Shown piece by piece: positions 51,301 to 59,641 of a stretch of 64,000 nucleotides of DNA; positions within the stretch are counted from its first letter, which is position 1; each line of letters starts with the position of its first letter. The notes below the pieces were generated by a model. The model did no database searches, was not told the DNA's origin, and saw nothing but the letters and a program-made list of their open reading frames with translations. A program made the translations under genes and the position numbers. The DNA comes from Paenibacillus oryzisoli (GTDB lineage Bacteria > Bacillota > Bacilli > Paenibacillales > NBRC-103111): assembly GCF_001653565.1 (NCBI RefSeq), contig NZ_LYPB01000090.1, positions 64,759-128,758 of the forward strand. Direction: 5' to 3'.

Positions 51301-51514
51301 AAGCCGATACTCAACCAAGGATTTGAGCGAAGCCAAGCATCATTCTGATCTGATCCAACTGGGCGAAGTGGAAATTAATGCCGATTGGAGACAATCGGGT
51401 ATTGGCAATCATAGCTGCGGCTATGCCCCAACCTTACCGTCTTATCTTCTTGCCCCAGAATTGACGGAATTTACGGTTCGACTGAAGCCATATTCAAAGG
51501 CAGGGAATGCATGA
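48386..51514 (+). CDS. GH2 beta-galactosidase (LacZ-type)
   Basis: A 1042-residue cytoplasmic GH2 enzyme with the five-domain LacZ layout: sugar-binding jelly roll ('LNGEWKFNYSENP', 'PVPSNWQLHGYGVPLY'), Ig-like domain, TIM barrel ('RGVNRNEFDPDLGH', 'VIDEADLETHG'), and a C-terminal Bgal_small_N-like domain ('FGLGPHECYADR'). The acid/base is E478 ('SLGNESGYGG') and the nucleophile E541 ('MVEFGHAMGNALGN'). It should release galactose from short beta-galactosides imported from plant material. It overlaps the next gene by 4 bp. RBS GGGGGAGG. Confidence 0.93.
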   Translation: MDHTRDGVSGLPDFENLTILQRNAERPRATSIPFANAQEAFVNDRTASPYYRCLNGEWKFNYSENPFETPERFYEQTFSCEAWETIPVPSNWQLHGYGVPLYSSSKYPFPVDPPFIPKMNPTGCYARMFTIPDNWLDRSVILAFDGVDAAFHLWVNGEEVGFGQGSHNRMEFDITSYIQSGENKLAVRVYQWSTGSYLEDQDKWRLSGIFRDVYLLSVPSVHMFDVRIRTRLDETYREGLLELAVTLRNRSDRWGEASGIRAVLLGSANELASATLATDALAPHAEAVVHAEFSISDPELWSAEQPALYTLLLILSNAEGHVVEAHRYTVGFRDVKVEAGWLLVNGMPIILRGVNRNEFDPDLGHVTTMEAMVRDITLMKQHNINTVRCSHYPNDERWLDLCDQYGLYVIDEADLETHGCVFLGEISRWINNPDEKTAYESRLAEDPAWREAFLDRMARLVERDKNHPSIIVWSLGNESGYGGNHDAMAAWTREADPTRPIHYERAKDAPIVDIISSMYPSVDMLIAEGEKEESRPYLMVEFGHAMGNALGNQKEYWDTVYRYPRLCGGLIWEWTDLAIRRRTSDESLQYAYGGDFGDEPHSGNFCIDGLLFPDRSPKPALIEFKKAIEPVTVTPVHAEQGVLRIVNRYDMVSLKHLAIHWRVYRDGILLEQGELAALDIPAGGEDLVTIPFSTRPTDACSEYWLHISFVLRDSTDWAQAGHEVAWADMPLNNSACSESAAETHALARVSAAENDRFIRIDGDVFTLAFDKLNGEITSWDYKDVSLLSQGPRINLWRAPIDNDVHLAKQWREAGYHELDAYVRRVELLTQEDHSVIQIKTDSVLGVKGTRPLFQIEQLYTIYGNGEVKLENRLEPLKEGLPPLPRAGIQFTMPNRFERFAWFGLGPHECYADRKSSGKLGMYEGTVDEQFVPYIMPQESGSKADVRWATVTDVDGFGLHIAGAGIPLGQVGASRYSTKDLSEAKHHSDLIQLGEVEINADWRQSGIGNHSCGYAPTLPSYLLAPELTEFTVRLKPYSKAGNA

Positions 51515-54500
51515 TGGATATCGCCAATTGCTTGACACCGTATAAATGGAAGAAGCCTGTGCTTGTCGGATCCGGCGCGAAAGGGGCATTTGACTGCCAC
51601 GCAGTTGATTGCCCATTCGTGTTTAGGCACAATGACTGTTTTTACATGATGTATGTCGGTTTTGATGGAACTGGCTATCAAACGGCATTGGCTACAAGCG
51701 TTGATCTGCTGAATTGGCAGCATCTGTCGACCATATTGACCAGAGATCAAGAAGGTAACGCATGGGATTCTCGCAATATTGCAGGTACATGGATGTTACG
51801 TGACAATGATATCCATGGTCCAGGCTATTTGAAGAAATGGAATGGCAAGTACTGGTTAGCCTATCATTCTTATCCGGGTGATGGTTACGAAGCGGGATCT
51901 GCCAAGATTGGGCTTGCATGGACAGAAGACGGCAGCCTGATGAACTGGAACCGCCTGGAGAATCCGATTCTCGTGCCCGAGGAGGGCGGGGAATGGGAGA
52001 AAGGCGGGTTGTATAAGGAATGTCTGTTGGAACATGAAGGTACTTTTTATTTATTTTACAATGCGAAGGATAAAGATGATGGTGTTTGGATCGAGCAGAC
52101 GGGTCTAGCGACTTCGAAGGATCTTGTCCAATGGACGCGCCATTCGCATAATCCGGTTCTTCAAGTGACACCGAACGCATGGGACAGCGGATTCGTTAGT
52201 GATCCCTGCGTGCTGCTGGACGGATCGCGCTGGGCGATGTTTTATTTTGGATTTAATTATAAGGCGGCACAGGAAGGGATTGCGCTGTCGGATAATTTGC
52301 TGGACTGGCGCAAATATGAGGAACCGATCATTCGGATTGGCGATGGCCATGCGATCGATTCCGTTTTTGCTCATAAACCGTCGGTTATTAGCCATAACGG
52401 GATCTTGTATCATTTCTATACCGCATGCAGGCGCCCGATGGAAGGCGATGCGACATGTAATATCTTTCCTGAATTCCGCACGATTGCGGTTGCGACATCC
52501 TTGCCGCTCGCGATTGGTTCTCTGCGTACAGAAGGCAGACCTAATCCGATCGGCCTTGATGAAACGAATCCTCGCCTGGGCTGGTCGTTCCTTGATCAAT
52601 TGCCGCTGGCATTTCGTCAGAAGGCATATCGGATTCAAGTTGCGACGAGCTATGTGGGACTGATGAATGGCGATGCGGATTCATGGGACAGCGGAGTGGT
52701 CAACAGCGGAGATCATACGGCTATTCCTTACAAGGGTACTCCGCTGCAGCCAAGGCAGAGGTATTATTGGAAGTTAAACATTGTAGATGAAGCGGGGACG
52801 CAGTATGACAGCGTAGTGGCCTGGTGGGAAATGGGGCAGCTGGACAGTCGAAACTGGCAGGGAAAATGGATCGCCAATCCGGACCTGACCGAGGAAACGA
52901 AAGGAGCGTCCCTCTTTCGGCGTCACTTCAATGTCGAGCATAAGGTTGCGCGTGCAAGGGTGTACATTAGCGGGCTTGGTCATTATGAATTGCTGTTAAA
53001 CGGTAGGAAAATCGGCGATCATGAGCTTGATCCTGGCTGGACGAACTATGACCGTACGGTACTGTACACGACTTATGATATAACATCGCAGCTTAAGTCG
53101 GATGAAAATATCGTTCAAATAGAGCTGGGGAACGGCTTCTACCACGTTCCTGGCGGAAAGTACGCGAAGTTTAAGGATTCTTTCGGTACGCCTACATGTC
53201 TGGCCGATATCGTCATTGAGTATACCACTGGCGCTTGCGAGTGGATCCGTACGGACAGCAGCTGGCAGGCTAGTCATAGTCCACTGCTGTTCACCTGTAT
53301 GTACGGCGGCGAAGAATACGACGCGACAAGAGAAGATGGGAACGCTGCTTCATGGTATCCTGCCGTTGAGATCGAGGGGCCTTCGGGCAAACTTATTGCG
53401 CAATCAGCTCCGCCGGTTAAGGTGATGCGTACATTCGAGCCTAAGTCAATTTCCAATCCCAAACCTGGCGTATATGTGGTGGATCTAGGCCAGAACTTCT
53501 CCGGGTGGCCGAGGATTCGAGTCAGCGGAGCTGCGGGCTCGAAAGTTGTATTGACTTGTGCCGAGATGTTGACGGAAGAGGGCTTAATCAATCAGAAGTG
53601 GACAGGGTCCCCGAGCGAGTTTATTTATATCTTAAGTGGCAACGGTATGGAGGAATGGCGTCCGAAGTTTTCATATACTGGCTTTCGTTATGTGATGATT
53701 GAAGGCGCAATTCCCGAGGCTTTCAGTTCCCAAGGAGAGTCTTCCTTGCCGGTGTTGTATGGCATTGAAGGAGAAATGCTGTATCCTGAGCTAGAAACCG
53801 CAGGAGGATTCGAGTGCTCAGATCCACTGCTTAATCGGATTCACGAAATGATTACGATGGCGATACTTAGCAATACGAAGAGTGTATTCACGGATTGCCC
53901 GCATCGAGAAAAGCTCGGTTGGCTAGAGCAAGTTCATTTGATGGGACCCTCAATTATGTTCAACTACGATGTTGAAGCGATGCTGAAGAAGGTACTGCAG
54001 GACATCTCCGATGCCCAATTACCCGATGGCATGGTGCCGACGATCGCACCGGAGTATGTCGAGTTCGGTGATACACTCAAAATATTCCGTGACGCTACGG
54101 CTTGGGGCGGAACGTATATCTTAACCCCTTGGGAAGTATTGCAACGGTATGGCAATATTAATTTGATTCAGAAACACTATCAGGGCATGAAGCGATATCT
54201 GGCATATCTAACGGAGAAGTCGGAGGGGTACATCATCACCGAGGGGCTGGGCGACTGGTATGACATCGGTCCGGCAGGACCAGGACACTCGCAAAATACG
54301 CCTATACCTTTCACAGAAACAGCGATCTATTATGGTATGTCCGTTGTCATGCAGAAAATAGCAGCATTGCTGCACGAGCAAGCGGATGTGCAGCAATACG
54401 AGCAGTTGACCGCATCCATCCAAACAGCATTTCAGGAGAAATACTGGGACGAACAGGCAATCAGCTACGCAACTGGCAGTGACACTGCGCTTTCCATGCC

Positions 54501-55161
54501 GATCGCGATTGGACTGGCTCCCGAGCAGCATCAAGCTGATCTGATTGAGAAGCTAGTGCGGCAAATTACCGAACGCGGCTATCAGACTACAGCTGGCGAT
54601 GTAGGCTATCGTTATCTGCTGCTTGCACTTAGCCGGGCTGGCAGATCGGATGTCATTCACCGGATGTCGCAAGTTACGGAGAAGCCAAGCTACGGGTATC
54701 AAATCGCGCATGGAGCCACGACGCTTACCGAAGCGTGGGATGGACCGACAGTAGGCAAGTCGCAAAATCACTTTATGCTGGGACATCTGGAGGAATGGCT
54801 GTTTACGGGTTTGGCAGGTATAGATTTCCGCTATGATACAGAAACGGATCGTTACAATATCATGATTAAGCCCTATATGCCGGGTGATATGAAATGGGCT
54901 GAAGCTTGGCAGAAGCTGCGGCCAGGGTATGCGAGAGTGCGCTGGGAGAGAGATGAGAAGGATGAGCTATCGATCAGCGTAACAATTCCGCCAAATGCCA
55001 AGGGGATCGTGTACGTGACGAAAGCTATCTGCGGGCAAGATGAGCAGGCGGTATTGCCGAGAGGTGTCAAAAAACTTCGAGACGAATTGAATGATGCGGT
55101 TTTTGAGATTGGATCTGGCAGCTTTATTTTTTACAAACAAAACGTGAGTATCGTCGAGTGA
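51511..55161 (+). CDS. Fusion of beta-propeller glycosidase and GH78 alpha-L-rhamnosidase
   Basis: A 1216-residue two-enzyme protein without signal peptide. Residues ~1-335 look like a five-bladed propeller of the GH43/GH32-like clans (repeated 'LATSVDLLNW', 'LATSKDLVQWTRHSHNPVL', 'WDSGFVSDPCVLLDG', 'IALSDNLLDWRKYEEP'). Residues ~340-1210 are a GH78 rhamnosidase with beta domains and an (alpha/alpha)6 barrel. GH78 landmarks include 'TDCPHREKLGWLEQ' (D795, E800) and the base E1074 in 'GATTLTEAWDG'. The arrangement suggests sequential removal of L-rhamnose and a neighbouring sugar from one side chain. The start overlaps the beta-galactosidase stop (ATGA). Confidence 0.87.
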   Translation: MMDIANCLTPYKWKKPVLVGSGAKGAFDCHAVDCPFVFRHNDCFYMMYVGFDGTGYQTALATSVDLLNWQHLSTILTRDQEGNAWDSRNIAGTWMLRDNDIHGPGYLKKWNGKYWLAYHSYPGDGYEAGSAKIGLAWTEDGSLMNWNRLENPILVPEEGGEWEKGGLYKECLLEHEGTFYLFYNAKDKDDGVWIEQTGLATSKDLVQWTRHSHNPVLQVTPNAWDSGFVSDPCVLLDGSRWAMFYFGFNYKAAQEGIALSDNLLDWRKYEEPIIRIGDGHAIDSVFAHKPSVISHNGILYHFYTACRRPMEGDATCNIFPEFRTIAVATSLPLAIGSLRTEGRPNPIGLDETNPRLGWSFLDQLPLAFRQKAYRIQVATSYVGLMNGDADSWDSGVVNSGDHTAIPYKGTPLQPRQRYYWKLNIVDEAGTQYDSVVAWWEMGQLDSRNWQGKWIANPDLTEETKGASLFRRHFNVEHKVARARVYISGLGHYELLLNGRKIGDHELDPGWTNYDRTVLYTTYDITSQLKSDENIVQIELGNGFYHVPGGKYAKFKDSFGTPTCLADIVIEYTTGACEWIRTDSSWQASHSPLLFTCMYGGEEYDATREDGNAASWYPAVEIEGPSGKLIAQSAPPVKVMRTFEPKSISNPKPGVYVVDLGQNFSGWPRIRVSGAAGSKVVLTCAEMLTEEGLINQKWTGSPSEFIYILSGNGMEEWRPKFSYTGFRYVMIEGAIPEAFSSQGESSLPVLYGIEGEMLYPELETAGGFECSDPLLNRIHEMITMAILSNTKSVFTDCPHREKLGWLEQVHLMGPSIMFNYDVEAMLKKVLQDISDAQLPDGMVPTIAPEYVEFGDTLKIFRDATAWGGTYILTPWEVLQRYGNINLIQKHYQGMKRYLAYLTEKSEGYIITEGLGDWYDIGPAGPGHSQNTPIPFTETAIYYGMSVVMQKIAALLHEQADVQQYEQLTASIQTAFQEKYWDEQAISYATGSDTALSMPIAIGLAPEQHQADLIEKLVRQITERGYQTTAGDVGYRYLLLALSRAGRSDVIHRMSQVTEKPSYGYQIAHGATTLTEAWDGPTVGKSQNHFMLGHLEEWLFTGLAGIDFRYDTETDRYNIMIKPYMPGDMKWAEAWQKLRPGYARVRWERDEKDELSISVTIPPNAKGIVYVTKAICGQDEQAVLPRGVKKLRDELNDAVFEIGSGSFIFYKQNVSIVE

Positions 55162-55181
55162 TTTCCGCTACAAATGCGAGC

Positions 55182-55233
55182 ATCCGCCTTGCTTATCAGA
55201 TATTGAATCGGTATCTGGCAAGCAAGGTGGATT
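55182..55233. terminator. Long hairpin between convergent genes
   Basis: CCGCCTTGCTT/AAGCAAGGTGG continued by CAGATA/TATCTG gives about 19 paired bases. The T-rich tail is poor, so termination efficiency is uncertain. Confidence 0.65.
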
Positions 55234-55247
55234 GTTGTTGTTGAAAC

Positions 55248-56063
55248 CTAGGATTGGACGGGAGCGGGCGATTTAAGCCCAAACAACAGATCATAATCCC
55301 ACTTCATTTTTCTCAGATAGTTAAAATATTCCTCTTCCAGCGGGTGCCCCTGAGTCCAAGGTTTCCGTGGGCCACTGAAATGAATGATCGCAGGGGCGAT
55401 ATCCAAACGCAGCAGTAACAGATGACCTGTTGTATAGTTCCATTTGGGATCGAGCGAAAGCCGACTATCATACAATATCGCATTCAATGCGTCTTGGTCC
55501 ATATGTCGTATTTTGTCAGGATTGTTGTTCAAGAAATCCCAAACGCGCTGCGCAACGTTTTCTTTTCTCCACTTCTCGAGATTGATAAGCAAGACGCCTG
55601 CATTAAAATACCCATATTGTTCCGGGATGGACAATATGCTCATCCGATTGTCTCCGAACGCCCATTCTACGGCCCCCAAATTATAATCGCTGATGTCGAT
55701 ATTCCACAGATCATAAATATTTTCCTTGATAATCGTATCTGGATCGATATAGATCACTTTCTTGACATCTTGACTTAACAATTCGGGGATGTGAATACGG
55801 AAATAAGCTTCCAAACTAATATGCGGCTGCTCGACTAATCCCTTATACATGGACCGGTCGACAACGACATAGTGAATCTGCAAAGGATAGTCCTGAGTGG
55901 CATCATTTAACGTATTCATGACTCTTTCAGAGAGTCCGCTGTTCAAGATATATAGATTTACCTTGTAATCCAATTTCTTATGTTCGAATAACGAACGCAG
56001 CATGACAGCTAAATGCCTGCAATATTCGTCACTAATGGCTGTTACGATATGGATAGCATTCAT
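55248..56063 (-). CDS. Family 8 glycosyltransferase
   Basis: A 271-residue retaining GT-A transferase. 'VIYIDPDTIIKENIYDLW' carries the DxD metal motif, 'YFNAGVLLINLEKWRKENV' and 'MDQDALNAILY' are the GT8 core, and 'IIHFSGPRKPW' is the C-terminal donor loop. It would transfer glucose or galactose from UDP-sugar to an unknown acceptor. It is 23 bp downstream of the BtrH-like gene on the same strand, so the two are probably an operon belonging to the adjacent biosynthetic cluster. Confidence 0.9.
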   Translation of the reverse strand: MNAIHIVTAISDEYCRHLAVMLRSLFEHKKLDYKVNLYILNSGLSERVMNTLNDATQDYPLQIHYVVVDRSMYKGLVEQPHISLEAYFRIHIPELLSQDVKKVIYIDPDTIIKENIYDLWNIDISDYNLGAVEWAFGDNRMSILSIPEQYGYFNAGVLLINLEKWRKENVAQRVWDFLNNNPDKIRHMDQDALNAILYDSRLSLDPKWNYTTGHLLLLRLDIAPAIIHFSGPRKPWTQGHPLEEEYFNYLRKMKWDYDLLFGLKSPAPVQS

Positions 56064-56086
56064 CTTGATCTCTCCCTGAATAAAAT

Positions 56087-57130
56087 TTATGAAACAGGTT
56101 CTTCTGTGTGTTGATTGGACAGCACGTCTAGTAATAGTACAAGTAGTTTTTTTTCATTTTCCATGATGGAAGTAAGATTTTTGATGATTCGATCCAAGTT
56201 CAGGGAATGACTCGTGAACTCATACTTAAGGTTATAGGCTACATTGATTTTGCAAATTTTGTGCAATTCTTTATAGCCGTCAATGACGGCATTCAAATTG
56301 GAAACTCCGTGATGATCTCTTAAATAGGTTAACCGATGCACCATGAGCGATTTATGCTCCATCAGCATATGAAAGGGGCGGTAATGGGACCAGGTATTCT
56401 GAGCCTTCACCTGTTCCACATGTTGGAGCAACTTGTCGTAAATGGAGATGCCGTATATTTCATTGCAGCTAAACGTGTTAATTCTTGAATCGGAGTTCAG
56501 CGAGAATAAATAGTCATTGATTTGATCACGAATGGCGGATATGTTTAGCAAGAATCTTGGGGCTTTTTTGTTGTATAAAAAGAGTTCAACTTTGCCGCCC
56601 ATTTGAATGTTTACATCATACCGGGCATTCGTTTCATAATAGGCCTTGTTTAGTTCCTCAAATGTACAAGTGGAGGTAGCATATTGACCTTCCCCAAAGC
56701 CATTATCGGCGACGAGGAACGTTTCTGTGTTTTTGTCATAGCCATAAATAAAAATGGCGTGGCTTTGATTAAAGTTTGAGTTAGATAGATGTGTATGATT
56801 GAGGCAGGTTTGCACATATTGATCGTCATCGATCGCCTTGATGACAAAATCACTGAATTTATTTTCAGTGAAATACGTATCAATCACTTTTTTGCCGATG
56901 GATTCAATAATCACGTAGGGACATACTTTTTTTAATACAGGGGAGTAATGTTTAATTGGAAAGGAGGTGCCATTATAATTTCTCGTTATGAATTGCAACT
57001 GGATAAAGTTCGTATACACCCAGGTGTGAGACTCTTCGTAATTTAACAATATCGATAACAGATTCGCTTCGTCAGGACAAGTACTGAGGAGAGGCTCAGT
57101 TCTTGGCAATACTTTTCTGTTGCTATCCAT
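56087..57130 (-). CDS. BtrH-like acyltransferase/cysteine-peptidase-fold protein
   Basis: A 347-residue cytoplasmic protein. The N-terminal ~150 residues look like a papain/C39-like fold with a possible triad C18 ('STCPDEANLLSI'), H124 ('NQSHAIFIYGYD') and D142 ('FLVADN'). The rest is helical. This pattern resembles the BtrH N-terminal family, in which BtrH transfers an acyl chain from a carrier protein to an aminoglycoside in butirosin synthesis. The function here is inferred from fold pattern and from nearby carrier proteins. ATG 57130 has GAGGTG at good spacing; a longer frame reaches 57166. Divergent from a second protein of the same type. Confidence 0.6.
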   Translation of the reverse strand: MDSNRKVLPRTEPLLSTCPDEANLLSILLNYEESHTWVYTNFIQLQFITRNYNGTSFPIKHYSPVLKKVCPYVIIESIGKKVIDTYFTENKFSDFVIKAIDDDQYVQTCLNHTHLSNSNFNQSHAIFIYGYDKNTETFLVADNGFGEGQYATSTCTFEELNKAYYETNARYDVNIQMGGKVELFLYNKKAPRFLLNISAIRDQINDYLFSLNSDSRINTFSCNEIYGISIYDKLLQHVEQVKAQNTWSHYRPFHMLMEHKSLMVHRLTYLRDHHGVSNLNAVIDGYKELHKICKINVAYNLKYEFTSHSLNLDRIIKNLTSIMENEKKLLVLLLDVLSNQHTEEPVS

Positions 57131-57249
57131 ATGGTTCACCTCGTAGTTAAGGTTTACTAGTATCATAGCATGCGATTATGGCATTCGGCAGTGATGAAAA
57201 TTACAATGTTAGAGTAATAAATAGTAAGATTGTTCATTTGTTTTCAACA

Positions 57250-57278
57250 TTGACTAGAAAATTTAATATTGCTACGAT
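57250..57278 (+). promoter_or_regulatory. Sigma-A promoter of the carrier-protein operon
   Basis: TTGACT (57250-57255), 17-bp spacer, TACGAT (57273-57278), on the + strand upstream of the second BtrH-like gene. Confidence 0.6.
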
Positions 57279-57338
57279 CACAACATAAGAAAGATCAAGC
57301 ATAATTTCCAGAAAAAAGGGGGTGTGAAATTGGTTGTG

Positions 57339-57352
57339 TGTAAACGCTTTCC
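57339..57352 (+). promoter_or_regulatory. cre-like site downstream of the promoter
   Basis: TGTAAACGCTTTCC agrees with the CcpA consensus TGWAARCGYTWNCW at 13 of 14 positions. It lies between the promoter and the first gene, so CcpA could act as a roadblock under good carbon supply. Confidence 0.6.
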
Positions 57353-57400
57353 TTGAAGTGGACGATGCTTCTACCCAGTATAAAAAGAGGTGAAATGACA

Positions 57401-58468
57401 ATGCCGGAAAATGCGATACACTCGAATTTTCTGAAAGGTGATACGGTTGTTGGAAGAGTCAATAACTGCGTTGAAAGAGCTGTTTATTTAGCAGCAAAGC
57501 AAAATTATACAGGCGACCATGCCCATTTAACCAAATTGTTTGTAGGCGATTTGACATACAAGCTTACAACGGATCACCAGGGTGAACATATTCGTATGTA
57601 TAGTGACGAATTAAATTTTTCTGATGTGATTGCGATTAATCATGTGTTTATCAATAAAGGGGATTCAGTTAAAGCACTTTCGGAAATCGAAAATTACTTA
57701 AGTAATGGCAAGTATGTACTCTTAAGAACAATCACGTCGAGACTTCCATTTTTTAAAAGATACAATAAACATTATCAGGTTAAGGAGAGTGACTATACTA
57801 GGCCAGGACATGTCATCCTTTTAATTTGGCATGATAAAGATCATATCTATTACGTGGACAGTCCTAATGATTTACATGCTGAAAATTATATACCGTTTCC
57901 GGAAAACCATGAAGTTGGCATGATCAATAAAAAAGATGTGATGGATGCGTTACATCTTTTGGCGAGTCTTTTTACAATTGATGTGAATAAGGAGAACTTA
58001 CATGACTTCATCACGCATTCACATTCTGATTATGTAACTCGTATGATCCAAGAGAGTGTGCGGAAATACCGATCCTCCGACGTCGAGAAAACTAACACAG
58101 GCTATACCTATACAAACAAAGAAGCTTGCTTATTCTTAAGTGCATTGACACAGGAGCAACCGATTCTGTTAAACGATGAATTTAAACGGATTGAACAAAA
58201 TAAAATTCTGATCGGTTTAAATTTAGTGCAACAGAGAAGGCAGATCCTAAGCGAATATTTAATCAGTGATTTCCCATTTGAATCTAAAAACAATGTACTG
58301 GCAGATCTTGAGACAAGCATTGAGGCCATTGAAAGTACGAAAATGTTCATGATGCATAATATGCTCAAAGGTCATTGGGCGTTTGATTCTATCTATACCG
58401 GTTTGTTGGAAAATATCATCCGTGCCGAAGATAACTTGTATGATGCGCTAGCAAGTAATTATACATAA
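57401..58468 (+). CDS. Second BtrH-like protein
   Basis: A 355-residue cytoplasmic protein with the same apparent fold as its divergent neighbour: C23 ('NNCVERAVYL'), H137 ('RPGHVILLIWHD') and D153 ('YYVDSP') form a plausible catalytic triad, and the C-terminal half is helical. Overall sequence similarity to the neighbour is low by eye. It lies directly upstream of an acyl carrier protein, which supports an acyl- or aminoacyl-transfer role, though a peptidase is possible. ATG 57401 is eight bases after GAGGTGA; two in-frame starts upstream lack an RBS. Confidence 0.6.
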   Translation: MPENAIHSNFLKGDTVVGRVNNCVERAVYLAAKQNYTGDHAHLTKLFVGDLTYKLTTDHQGEHIRMYSDELNFSDVIAINHVFINKGDSVKALSEIENYLSNGKYVLLRTITSRLPFFKRYNKHYQVKESDYTRPGHVILLIWHDKDHIYYVDSPNDLHAENYIPFPENHEVGMINKKDVMDALHLLASLFTIDVNKENLHDFITHSHSDYVTRMIQESVRKYRSSDVEKTNTGYTYTNKEACLFLSALTQEQPILLNDEFKRIEQNKILIGLNLVQQRRQILSEYLISDFPFESKNNVLADLETSIEAIESTKMFMMHNMLKGHWAFDSIYTGLLENIIRAEDNLYDALASNYT

Positions 58469-58483
58469 AACAGGAGGTTATTT

Positions 58484-58732
58484 ATGGATGCTGTTAATAA
58501 AATCGCGGATGTGATTGTGATTAAAGTGAAACAGCTATTAGAGTTTCAAGAGGACATCGACTTAGATGAAGATTTAATTGCACTGGGCTTAAATTCTATG
58601 GATTTAATGGCTTTGAGTGTTGATCTGGAGGATATTTTCAATATTGATTTTAAACCAGAAGAACTACTATTCAAAAACTTTTCTTCGATCAGAAAACTAT
58701 CCGGCCTAATCGAGAAAAAAATGAATGGGTAG
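58484..58732 (+). CDS. Acyl carrier protein (first)
   Basis: An 82-residue free-standing ACP. The phosphopantetheine serine is S38 in 'GLNSMDLM', within the usual four-helix acidic pattern. It lacks the features of the housekeeping AcpP ('GADSLD' core), so it is probably dedicated to a biosynthetic pathway. It follows the BtrH-like gene by 15 bp with RBS AGGAGG. It would carry an acyl or aminoacyl group as thioester. Confidence 0.9.
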   Translation: MDAVNKIADVIVIKVKQLLEFQEDIDLDEDLIALGLNSMDLMALSVDLEDIFNIDFKPEELLFKNFSSIRKLSGLIEKKMNG

Positions 58733-58783
58733 ACTATGTTGGTTGTTCAGCGGTAATGAAAAAATAGAAGGAGGAACTGATTC

Positions 58784-59641
58784 ATGGAGGATGGACGCAA
58801 ATCCGCAGCCATAACTGGACAGGCGTTGGTCACAGAGACCGGCGTATGGGCTGCGCTTCAAATCTATATCGTACAACTGGCTTCCATCGTATTTTTTGTT
58901 GGGCTATCCCCCATTTATTACCTTAACCGCTATGATCTCTTACGTCTTAAGAAAAAGATGAAGAATCCCTTTTATACGAGTAAATTTGTTCGATTTATGT
59001 ATAAGCATCCGATTATCTATGAAATTGAGCTATTGCTTCAGAATTTTCCGAAGCCTTCACGTGTATTTGATGTGCTGCCCGAAATGTCAGGCGAGGTGCT
59101 GCAAGTAGGTTGCGGACCTGGATTGCTGAACAAATATTACCGCAACAATACGAACATTCACTTTACGAATTTGGATGTGAATCTGCCATCTCTGAAGCTG
59201 GGTAAGCGCATGGGACGATTCGACAGTTATGTACATGCGGATATTTGTAAAGCTCCGTTTCCAGATGAAAGTTTCGATGTTGTGTTGTTTGCCCGTTGTT
59301 TTCATCATATTCGCCGTACGCGCAAAGCGTTGGAAGAATCCTTGCGTGTGCTGAAGGCTGGAGGTATCGTCATCGTTGCCGATCCAGTGTCGATACAGAA
59401 AACGAGTGCAGACGAGAAAATGACAGGAGCCTATATGATTAATTCTTCGATCGACGGCGTTGTCTGGAAATTCACGATAGAAAGTTTGAAGGAACATATC
59501 CTCCAAAATATGCCAGACGGTTTGGTACTGGAATCCGTGATCGAAAAGCGGCTGATTCATATGACGAATTATAATTTCAAATACCCTAATACGGATGTTG
59601 TGATGATATTGCGTAAACGGGAGGGCCATGATGAATCGTAA
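58784..59641 (+). CDS. Membrane-anchored SAM methyltransferase
   Basis: A 285-residue class I methyltransferase. A hydrophobic segment at about residues 24-48 probably anchors it in the membrane. The SAM-binding motif I is 'EVLQVGCGPGLL' near residue 105, with 'FTNLDVNLPSLKLG' as the acidic loop, 'PFPDESFDVVLFARCFHHI' and 'EESLRVLKAGGIVIVADP' completing the fold. Substrate unknown; membrane anchoring suggests a lipid-linked or hydrophobic intermediate. RBS GGAGG. Its end overlaps the next gene by 14 bp. Confidence 0.88.
   Translation: MEDGRKSAAITGQALVTETGVWAALQIYIVQLASIVFFVGLSPIYYLNRYDLLRLKKKMKNPFYTSKFVRFMYKHPIIYEIELLLQNFPKPSRVFDVLPEMSGEVLQVGCGPGLLNKYYRNNTNIHFTNLDVNLPSLKLGKRMGRFDSYVHADICKAPFPDESFDVVLFARCFHHIRRTRKALEESLRVLKAGGIVIVADPVSIQKTSADEKMTGAYMINSSIDGVVWKFTIESLKEHILQNMPDGLVLESVIEKRLIHMTNYNFKYPNTDVVMILRKREGHDES

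Noticed and set aside
52105..52663. ORFs of 154-177 codons overlapping the propeller-rhamnosidase gene
   Set aside because: Both lie wholly inside a gene with clear domain structure and lack start signals.
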